Assembly: GCF_040958095.1 (NCBI RefSeq)
Contig: NC_091227.1
Span: forward strand, 22,108,526-22,172,525
DNA length: 64,000 nucleotides
Direction: 5' to 3'
DNA from: Procambarus clarkii
Lineage: Eukaryota > Arthropoda > Malacostraca > Decapoda > Cambaridae
The notes under the pieces were generated by a model. It searched no databases, was not told the DNA's origin, and was given only the letters and a program-made list of their open reading frames with translations. The first letter of the stretch is position 1. The number at the start of each line of letters is the position of its first letter. This document shows, piece by piece, positions 55,466 to 64,000 of the stretch. Position numbers and translations under genes: made by a program.

Positions 55466-56769
55466 ATAATTAATGGTGAGTGAGAAACCAGTGGTAGGGA
55501 GTGATATACTGTATAAACAATGGTGATATTGAACTGTGGAAAATTTTTCTTGAGATAAAGTACTTAAAAATAAATACCCGATAGATACTTGCTGGGAGAT
55601 ACAGTATGCCCAGGATAATTAATTATATTGTGAATATATTACACTGTAAATATGAACAGTAAATGTGGGTTCTTCTAGGATTTTTTTTTTTAAAGAGTTG
55701 TAGGTTGAAATATGTGATAGACATTTTAGTAAGATGGAGTTATGAATTGCAATGCTTTGAAGAGGCTGAATGTGTAGAAAAGAATGAGCATATGATTTAT
55801 TTCAGTATTTAATGGGTGTAAAGAGCTGTGGCTAAATGAAAGAAGATTTAGCTGACAGTCATCAGGAATTATTGTGAAGATGTCTGGCAGTTATACTAGC
55901 CTCTGCATTTTGGAAAGGTTCTGAATGAGCCTAACAGCTTTAAACTTTGGAACTGCTTTATAAATACTCTGTAGTTAGGTGTCTCAAAGTAATGTATATT
56001 AGTTTCAGCATTTATAAGAATCATCCCCTTAAAATATGTGATGTGCAGTTGTCATGTACTAAATTTAAAAATACATTTCAACCAGTGCAAATTAGTGAAT
56101 TTTCATTCGTCCTGCATTAAATAATTATACATTATTTAACTTACCTGAATTTACCCGAAAGCCATCATCGCTCTAATGCCCTTCTAAAGGCTGGCAGCTT
56201 CTTGATGGCCCCCTTCCCAAAATGTTCCTGCATATAAAACATTTAACGTGGAAAAATAGTTTAATGGTGTTACGTCATGTTACTAGAGGCTTTGTATCAT
56301 TCTCTGTGATTAGGATTAAAACCAAATCCACTTTAAAATATAAGTAATACTTATGTGAAAGTGTCTTATTTTGTAAAAATGGCTTACATAATTGATTCAA
56401 CTGTTTTGTTCTGTCGTAGATGTTTTGACATGGTTAATTTATTTTATTGATTCTTGTATTAATTTTTATTCTTAAGAAAAGAGATTTTAAAAGCAAAAAA
56501 ATTTCAGTGATTGCATTATGATAGCTTAGTATTGTAATTACAGTTTTCTCATTCTGATTTTGCTTTTCACTTAATTTCTTGTCAACTTTTATGTGCAATT
56601 TTATTTTTGCAGCTTTTGTCACATATCTCTGATCAGGCTTGTGGAATCTTTTTTTTTTTTTCTGTTTGCCTTTTGGCATATATTTTACCAAATTCTCTGT
56701 ATAGTTCTCTGTATAGATTAATGTTAAGGAAATTATTAAATGTGATTTAATTCCATAAACCAACAAATT
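55466..56769 (+). other. 3' flank of exon C; no further exon seen
   Basis: AT-rich, with T-runs near 55679 and 56649. The minus-strand frame at 56434-56766 is Lys-rich low complexity and not supported as a gene. Confidence 0.5.
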
Positions 56770-56864
56770 TTAAATGTAAAGGGAGTCTTGTTCTACAAAC
56801 GAGTTATTTTCTGAAAGTGCTTGTAAAGCATTTGTTCTGAATGCAAAGTGAAATTTTCCATAGG

Positions 56865-57125
56865 TAACTACCAAAGTGTAATTACCTAAGTGGCAGTTAC
56901 AGGATGAGAGCTACGCTCGTGGTGTCCCGTCTTCCCAGTACTCTTGATCATAAAACGCTTTGAAATTACTGACGGTTTTGGCCTCCCACCTTCTCACCTA
57001 GCTTCTTCCAATGGTCTTCCACTCCATCAATACAATTCCCGAAATTTGCAAAAGTGAATTTCTTATATTTTTTCGGCAGCTTTGTTTAGTTCAAATATAT
57101 TGCCTCTTGTTCTTAAAGAGATCAT
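56865..57125 (-). mobile_element. LINE 3' end fragment
   Basis: On the minus strand this matches the 3' end of the main LINE family: LVEVNRIGELKEFAKFT-like and TVSNFKAFYD-like remnants, followed by 'gacaccacgagcgtagctct', 'catcctgtaactgcc' and 'acttaggtaattacact'. It is 5'-truncated. Confidence 0.65.
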
Positions 57126-58004
57126 AGTGCAATGACCTTGAATGTGCAATGCTATTAATGGGGGATGCTTCCCAGACCACCAAAAACCATCACAAAACCA
57201 ATAATTTAGGGAATTATATTATACAAAACACAACATATTATTTACTTTGAATGATGGAGTTATCATGCTTGTCAAAGTTGGCTTGATTTTGAGGCGTGAA
57301 GAGATCTTGTTGCTGGAGGAGATGGTGGAAGATGGCATTGCATTGGTGGTGGAGGGTGGTGATGCTTTGTCATTTTCATTAATATTAAACACATGATGAG
57401 CACTAGTTTCCATTTCCAATAATTTTGGACAATTTTGGAACAAATTCAGCTGCTCCCTTCTCACCTGCACTAGCAGCCTCGCCACTCACTTTGTTGTGTA
57501 AATTATCTACCCTTACATCTATCAAACAACCCATGATTGGCCACAAATGTTTCATCACTTAGTTTCACCTATTTTCTTCTTTAAATCATCAAAATGACTT
57601 CTTGCTCTCTCCTGTATGAACACCAGGCTGATTGGATTTTGACGACGATTCTGGTCCTCAATGCACAATGTTAACAACTTTTCCACCTCACAAATTAAAT
57701 GTGATCTTTTCCTTATTGTTATTGATGTCAGCAGTATTTAACCCTTCATATGCTCTAAAACTTGTATTTTGTCCACTAAGTTGGTTGCAATTTTAAGTGG
57801 TTTCACCATAGAGGTTTGCAATCTGTGTTATCTTCTCACCCTCTCTCAAGAGTGCTTAATAATGTCCAGGTTCATCTCTAAAGTACTGGATTGCCTTTTC
57901 CTTAGCGCTTGTGCATTATCAATCAACACACCTACTCTTCCTATCAAATATTGTTAATAATATTTTCCTTGATAAATTCCAAAGAAAGCACAAAGTCTGG
58001 GATG

Positions 58005-58110
58005 CTCTCGGACGTAGGTTCGAATCCTCGTCACGGCCCTTGTGGATTTGTTCAAGCACAACGTTGACTTTGCTAGGCACGAGAAAACTGTTGACTGAGC
58101 ATGGGTCTCA
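58005..58110 (+). mobile_element. SINE family 2 fragment
   Basis: Contains 'cggacgtaggttcgaatcct' (box B) and 'cgtcacggcccttgtggatt', the same module as in the head-to-head pair at 13340-13550 but less diverged. The 5' head is partial. Confidence 0.65.
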
Positions 58111-58525
58111 ACAGATACAGGTCACATGATGGTTCGTCAATGTATTTTAAAACTTACTTAGCCTAACCCGACCAAACCTAATCTTGCCAAAAGAAACCTA
58201 ACCCAACCCAACCGAGCTAACACAGCATAATCTAAGATTATAACCCAGTACAGCCTCACCAAACGATGTATACACTTTCGACAATCGGAAAATAAGTTGT
58301 CGAAAAGTATTGTGTACTTCACGTTCCCTAGTGGGCCGTGCAGATATCTTTGTGCAATACTCCACCGTGTGGCCTGCCGCGCAGACATTTATCATGTGCT
58401 AATTCGTGATACTCTGGCAGGTTTTGTGAGTGATTTTATGCCTGACAAGAGACCTTAAGAGGATGTTGTATGGACAAATATTTGTAAAACGAGTGTTTAT
58501 AAAAAAGAGGACACCCGGTACATAA

Positions 58526-60589
58526 TTTCCAAATTAATACATAGTTTTCTGCATCTTTAAGTTTGTAGGGATGCACTGCATCAACATTTCCTTGCAGACT
58601 TCAATCACTTCTTTATATCTGGATTTCTGGGACAATTTCTTTAAATATTTAATGTGATTTCAGACATGTGTAATATAGGCCAAGCCCGAGTATCTTTTGC
58701 TTATTCTTTGTCCTAATTATGTCTCCACCAAACCCAAATTTGGCAGTAAAGATTGCAGTTGCATCACTTAACATGCTCAGCAGAATAGTTTTAGTTTTTA
58801 GTGCTGCTGCAACTATTTTTCATATACAACAAGTTTAATGTTGTAGCACATCTCATTGGGTGAATAATTAGACACGTATACTTAGTCCTTACAGTAGATA
58901 TAAAGCAGCAGTTGTGTAAACGTTTACACAAGAATTTTCTGTGTTGTTCAAGTTAACTTCAAGATTCATAGTAACCCTATGATAATGCAAATTTACACCT
59001 AGTCTCAGGTGTAGTAGTGATGGTGTGGATGATTACTAGTACAGTATGCAGTGGTGCTTGTTATGCATGATGCTGTTAAGAAGTACTGTATAGTTTATTG
59101 TATGGGGGACATTATATTGTTTAGCTTTTGGTTCCCTTGTTTCCAAATCATTTTTCGTTCAATGCCTCCCTACCTTGTTAAAGTGGGAAACTGGATAATA
59201 AAGATGCATTTGTTATGATACTTCCCCATGAGGTGCTTCTTTGTTTGGAGTGAATATATTCCCACAGGGAAGGTGACTTGTGTGTCATGTGAGGAGATCC
59301 CTGCAGAGTATTAAGCCAACAAAAAAAAAAAAATTCGGATTACAGATTTTACATTTACATTTCATGGATTACAGACAATATGAACAAGAAAGTTTGTTTG
59401 ATAAGTGAATGATCATATAAGGCCTCAGTGTATCAGTATGTTCATTTTACACTTCCTACTTCACACTGCAAATTTTCAGGTCATAATGTTTAGTAAAGGC
59501 TGTAAGTTAACTTTTATTGAATGAATACCTGATTGAGGAGTACAGTACATACAACAGTGGTAGACAAATACTTTGTATTGGTTACTATATATTAAATGTC
59601 ATTATCCGTAAGATATTGATTTGGGGAGGAATATTCTAATGTTATTAAGAGTCTTATATATATGGTAGAAGATGAGTTTATGATTTTTTTTTTTTTTTAT
59701 GGTCCCAGCTGCTGTTAATTTAATAGACATAGCCCTCCAACTTTCCTCCACAATTGGATGGTGTCAGCAAAATTTTGCCCAATATTTTATTCCTTATAAA
59801 TCTTAGCACTGAACTGATCCTATCCTCACCACTTGACTCTGGGTCCAAATCTCATTCATATATCTATCACTTTTATACATCTTATGAGTTTTGATGTAGG
59901 CAGTTTATACATACATTGACTCTCAAAAATGTTACTCTCTCTCCAAAGTATAAACATTTGATTAATAACTATACTGTGTTTGGTATTTGTTTCTAAATAC
60001 TGAAAACACTGGCATAGAAAAAGTATGACTTGAGATTGCCTTGGTAAAGAAACATACCCAGGTAATTGAAAAAACTGAATAATAAAGAAATTAAATTAAA
60101 TCTAACAATTAAAACTATATGAAGCAAGGGAAGAAAAATACTATACCTGTATATGAAAAAAGCAACGTGAGAGTTGAACACGCCTTTTTTTTTTAAACTA
60201 CTTGAATATGAAAGTTTCTGTGCTTACAAGTCATAACTTTAAAAAGTGGTATGACTTCAAATCTCCCATAACAATGATATGTTGCCAATTGTATTTATCC
60301 GTGTGGCTGTAAAGAGCCGTGGAGACAGCTTAATGTTTGAACATTACAGTTCAACATTTAAATAACACTAGATTTGAGTTCAAAGGGTAGTGGATCTCTT
60401 CATTTTAAATTTTTTGCAATGTGTTATTGTTAGTAAAACATGAACTGGAAGCTAACTTGTAGATAAGTATGTCTTAAGAAAATTCATAAGTTCCTTCCTA
60501 ATAGTAATAACTTAGCGTTCCTAAAAATGGAAATTTGACATGCTGTATGTCTTTAGGGACTGTGAGAACCTCAATAGTAGGTTTAAATT
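58526..60589. other. No gene recognised
   Basis: AT-rich intron between alternative exons C and D. An A-run lies at about 59321-59332 and a T-run at about 59684-59698. No exon or named transposon. Confidence 0.45.
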
Positions 60590-61165
60590 TGGAAAGCTAA
60601 GAATCTCCTCAGGATTCTATAAAAATTTCTTCCTAGGAAATGCATTAGAATCACAAATTTCATGAAAAAATATAACTTCAATGCCAAATAATTTATATTC
60701 TGAACACAAAGATTAAAGACTCATTATTTATTAAAGTTTTAATTGTATTCAGTTTGTAAAGTTCTGGACAAAAAATAAGGTAATGCCAACTCAATCCTGT
60801 GAATGTGGGTTTATGGTAAACTGACCTAACAAGTTGACCTCCAGTATTAGTAACTAGTGTTTCTAGAACAGAAATTTTAGAGTTATCCTTAGTTTCATAA
60901 GTAAATGTTAAATTTGAATGTTTAGGATGTACATAAGCAAGTACGTAACAAATCTTTCAACATGTGAACAATCATTAGAGATAAGGAAGGAGTCTTCAAC
61001 ATTCCGACGATAACAAATACTGTAGGTTTGAACTCTACAGGATAAGTATCTATCCACATTTTCTCAAAATTAGGGTCCAATGCTGACCCCATTGTTACCC
61101 CATCTATTTGTGTAAATAGTCTACCATCAAAATAAAAAAAACGGATCTTATGTTGCAATATCTAA
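60590..61165 (-). mobile_element. Penelope-like reverse transcriptase remnant
   Basis: The minus-strand frame at 60922-61158 contains FFYFDGRLFTQIDGVTMGSALDP in overlapping pieces (…LFTQIDGVTMGSALDPNFEK), then PVEFKPTVFVIVGMLKT. This corresponds to the PLE RT stretch 'F.Q.dGvaMGSPLGP', then 'fKP..YrRYvDD' with the catalytic box destroyed. Downstream, in another frame, VLETLVTNTGGQLVRSVYHK and PTFTG match the conserved 'LD..v.r....l.tsVYRKPTfTg'. The element has lost its active site. Confidence 0.72.
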
Positions 61166-61172
61166 TAACTTA

Positions 61173-61281
61173 CTAAGTTGTTTCTAGTTTAATCCAAAAT
61201 ACATGAATCTTCTCTTCATAAATAATTAAGAATCAGTTGAGAAGATTCTTATGATTTTGGATTAAACAGGAAACAACTTAG
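61173..61281. repeat. Imperfect inverted repeat next to the Penelope remnant
   Basis: The arm at about 61173-61214 (ctaagttgtttctagtttaa...) pairs with the arm at about 61240-61281 (...ttaaacaggaaacaacttag) with a few mismatches and a 25-base loop. The arms contain the sequence immediately 5' of the PLE fragment, so part of that element appears duplicated in inverse orientation. Confidence 0.75.
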
Positions 61282-61479
61282 TAGGCGAGTGTGCACTCGA
61301 TGGCTCAGTCCATAATGAGCACCTCCATAGACCTGCAGGAGCATTATCAGGGCCTGAGTGTGACTAGCCAATTAGGACACCCAAGCTCTAGGGACACTTG
61401 CTAAAAGAACAGACGCCGAACACAACCTGGCTACGAAGGGTGTCCATGGTGCATATAAACAAGTGCACAACAGAGTTCC

Positions 61480-62570
61480 ACATACGAGGTTGTGCTGGAA
61501 ACTGGAGCATATTGGAGGGGTGACAGGTAAGCTTCTAACATGGATGAAAAATGTTCTAACTGACAGAAAAGTGAGAGTAGTAATCGGAAGCAATATATCA
61601 GACTGGAGAAATGTCGTGAGTGGAGTGCCATAGGATTCTGTTTTTGCACCGATAACGTCATTGTCTACATAAACGATCTACCAGATGGAATACAGAATTA
61701 TATGAACATGTTTGCCGATGATGCTAAGATAATAGGGAAGATAAAAAACTTAGATGATTGTCATGCCCTTCAAAAAAAAAAGACCTGGAAAAATAAGTCT
61801 TTGGAGCACCACTTGGCAAATGAAATTTAATGTGAATAAATGCCATGTTATGGAATGTAAAATAGGAGAACATAGACCCTGCACAACCTATAAATTATGT
61901 GAGAAATATATAAAGAATTTGGATAAAGAAAGAGATCTAGGGGGTGGTTCTTGATAGAAAACTGTCACTGAGGACCACATAAAGAAAATTGTGTGAGGAG
62001 CCTATGCTACACTTTCTAATTTCAAAATTGCATTTAAATACATGGATGGTGAAATACTCAAGAAATTGTTCACGACTTTTGTTAAGTAAACCTGAAATAT
62101 ACAGCGGTTGTATGGTGCCCATATCTTAAGAAGCACATCAACAGACTGGAAAAGGTGCCAAGACATTCAACTAAATTTCTCCCAGAACTGAAGGACAAGA
62201 GCTACGAGGAGAGTTAGAGCCATTAAATATGCCAAAACTAGAAGATAGAAGAAAAAAAGGCGATCCTGTATGATCACTACGGACAAAATAGTAACGGGAA
62301 TTTATAAAATTATAGGGAAGAATTCCTGAGACCTGGAACTTCAAGGCCAAGAGGTCATAGATTTAAACTAACTAAACAAAGATGCAGAAGAAATATGAGA
62401 AAATTCACTTTCGCAAACAGAGTGGTAGACAGTTGGAACAAGTTAGGTGAGAAGGTGGTGGAGGCCAAAACTGTCTGTACTGTAGTTTCAAAGAATTATA
62501 TGACAGTGCTGGGAAGACAGGACACCACGAGCATAGCTCTCATCCTGTAACTACACTTGGTTATATAATT
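61480..62570 (+). mobile_element. LINE RT C-terminal half and 3' end
   Basis: Plus-strand frames in order: LCWKLEHIGGVTGKLLTWMK; VSGVP.DSVFAPITSLSTXTIYQMEYR-type; NYMNMFADDAKIIGKIKN (intact FADD catalytic box at about 61710); WQMKFNVNKCHVMECKIGEH; YLKKHINRLEKVPRHST; LNMPKLEDRRKKGD; TSRPRGHRFKLTKQRC; FTFANRVVDSWNKLGEKVVE. The element ends with 'caccacgagcatagctctca', 'tcctgtaactacacttgg'. Several frame changes break it. It is 5'-truncated and the most complete 3' half of this family in the window. Confidence 0.88.
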
Positions 62571-62579
62571 ACATGTACC

Positions 62580-62820
62580 CTAGTGCACCCATGTAACAAT
62601 TAGGAGGCCTCCAGCCTAAGGACTATGAAGAGGAGTCAAGACGCATGCACCACTCCTGGGGGCCAGGTTCTGGCTCTTGTCTCCAATAGGTCAAACAGGA
62701 CTTGCAACTGATGTGACTCAGAATTAGGGAGCCATCTCAGCAAGATAGCTTCAAGGACCCAATGGGGCTCTACCAGAAAAAAAAATCATTTCATGACATT
62801 CATTTTTTTACTGCAGTATG
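62580..62820 (+). repeat. Border fragment of the DIRS-related repeat
   Basis: Shares 'aggaggcctccagcctaagg', 'cctgggggccaggttctggc', 'caatggggctctaccagaaa' and 'tcatttcatgacatt' with the blocks at 29640-29850 and 43625-43690. Confidence 0.5.
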
Positions 62821-63889
62821 TAAAAATAATGTAATGTAGATTTTTTTTTGTGTGTGTGTGTGTGTACTGTACATGAAATGTTTTACATTGTAATTTTGAC
62901 CTTATTTCTTACATTTCAATGACTTCAAGGTAAATCTTGACAGATGCTTGAATCTCACTGAGTGTACTATGTTGTGAAGCAAAATTATATTTAACCACAA
63001 CTCTTCTCAATGATAATTTTGAAAATTTGCCAATCATTTAAAAAGTACTACAATAAACTGTACTGAACAGTATATGTACAAAAATAGCAAGTGTGAAGCA
63101 TTGTTTATATTCAGAGCTTAAGCACACATCTTGCACATTGTTCTTGCATGTGCAAGAACAATCGTGAGATTTTTAATTGCATGACAATAATTAAACATAA
63201 TATTTCTAAACAAAAGTTTTGGACACAAACTATATTTTGTAATATACCAAATGCTGGGGATGAATGCATATTGTACTTTTATGTGCCAGTAGGCCTGTAC
63301 AGTACAGTATAACTAAAGGTAACACATTATTAAGTTCACATCTGTATGGTGGTTCAATTAATAATGCTAAGTGTCCAACATATGGTATTTTTGTTGGTGG
63401 TGACTCTTTTTATATTTCAACCTAAGCAGCAGTCTGAATAAAAGCAATAAAGTTTTATAGTACACATACTTTGTTTTTATACTCAATATACTTTTATCCT
63501 GGGAACAGTTTAAAATGTACATAGAGATGGTTATACAGAACTATAAAACAGTGGTATAATTTGTCTCATTTCTTGTTGAGCATTCTTATAATAACTAAAG
63601 AGTGTATGTAGGTGTTAAGCAGATCATGGTGTAATTATATTCTTTTTAGTATTTGTGTACTGTATTTAATAGACTGAATATGGTTTGTTTTTAAAATATG
63701 TACTTTCTCTGTGGATGTGAGGAATAATGTGTGTATTTATTAGCAAGACACCTTTTAGTGTATAATCAATGGATGAATAGAGGGTTTTGTCCCATATTAT
63801 GTCACTAGTAAATAGAAGAACTGTGGGGAGTATATATTGAAGTAAAGTATAAGGTATCACTCATGTAAGGTGGTGTATCTGTCTTGTAG
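62821..63889 (+). other. Intron before alternative exon D
   Basis: Contains a (TG)n run at about 62850-62865 and a 12-bp hairpin at 63137-63162. It ends with the polypyrimidine-poor acceptor ctgtcttgtag (AG 63888-63889). No further exon seen. Confidence 0.6.
63137..63162. repeat. 12-bp perfect palindromic hairpin
   Basis: attgttcttgca (63137-63148) and tgcaagaacaat (63151-63162) are exact reverse complements around a two-base centre. No known element was recognised around it. Confidence 0.8.
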
Positions 63890-64000
63890 GATGGATCGCT
63901 GGTGTGGCACATGCAGTCAGTCCGCCCACCAGGACAGAGTGTGGTCTGTCCTTGCTGTGGCAGAGTCTTTCTTCACAAGAACAACTTCCTCAAGCACTAC
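63890..64000 (+). CDS. Alternative terminal exon D of the BTB-ZF gene (partial, runs off the window)
   Basis: After acceptor ctgtcttgtag the exon reads in phase 0 from 63890: DGSLVWHMQSVRPPGQSVV, then CPCCGRVFLHKNNFLKHY up to the window end. This is a C2H2 finger cut after its first histidine. The finger style (C..C.RVF.HKNNF..HY) is unlike exons A-C and closer to the tramtrack/broad finger type. The array therefore mixes finger subfamilies. The phase fits the shared exon 4 donor at 14161. The rest of the exon and perhaps further alternatives lie beyond 64000. Confidence 0.85.

Larger units (their letters stand above)
56770..58525 (-). mobile_element. Decayed Tigger-like element with insertions
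   Basis: The ends at about 56780 ('gggagtcttgttctacaaac', then 'gagttattttc') and 58525 (reverse: 'gggtgtcctcttttttataa', then 'cactcgttttac') look like diverged inverted termini. In between, the minus strand has fragments resembling a Tigger N-terminal HTH (REGEKITQIANLYGETT at about 57810-57860) and a 57219-57485 frame (QLNLFQNCPKLLEME). It is interrupted by a LINE 3' end (56865-57125) and by a SINE (58005-58110). Confidence 0.45.

Noticed and set aside
56434-56766. 110-codon Lys-rich minus-strand frame
   Set aside because: AT-rich low complexity, no domain, and part of it is a poly-Lys run from a T-stretch.

Overview
The window looks like nuclear DNA of an arthropod, most likely a decapod crustacean. 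It is AT-rich and intron-dominated, full of trinucleotide runs, and packed with decayed LINEs, Penelope-like, DIRS-like, Tigger/pogo and hAT elements. It also carries several tRNA-derived SINE families whose heads and tails look like those of decapod genomes. The organism is inferred from the gene type and repeat style; no search was run.

The one well-supported gene is a plus-strand BTB/POZ zinc-finger transcription factor of the tramtrack group (longitudinals lacking / tramtrack / broad type). Its shared part lies in four exons: 10743-10852 (ATG at 10772), 12166-12858 (most of the BTB domain plus a Ser/Pro-rich linker), 13045-13302 (acidic linker) and 14077-14160 (28 codons). After a gap of about 39 kb come at least four candidate alternative last exons at 53326, 53982, 55204 and 63890. 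Each starts right after a strong acceptor. The first three encode a C2H2 finger pair followed by a stop; the fourth is cut off by the window end inside its first finger. Every junction is phase 0, so the shared 372 codons can join any of the four in frame. This is the layout used by lola-type genes to make many DNA-binding isoforms from one BTB module. The exon at 55204 has one extra A that breaks its frame between the fingers.

A fifth finger-pair exon of the same kind lies upstream of the start codon, at 3371-3619. It is probably the last exon of a neighbouring tandem BTB-ZF gene.

The rest is repeat-derived. 1-10.7 kb: LINE, Penelope, SINE and Tigger fragments around the upstream finger exon. 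14-53 kb: the giant intron, with LINE fragments in both orientations, a near-complete but frame-broken Tigger element (26542-28898), a 33-bp minisatellite (about 31088-31757), a hAT remnant (36880-37950), a perfect 73-bp fold-back (42328-42503), a DIRS-type recombinase remnant (about 43280-44670), a GC-rich island with promoter-like motifs (about 21780-22620), and a long minus-strand LINE (50510-52980). 55.5-63.9 kb: Tigger-like, Penelope and LINE remnants between the last two finger exons. None of the transposon genes looks intact.
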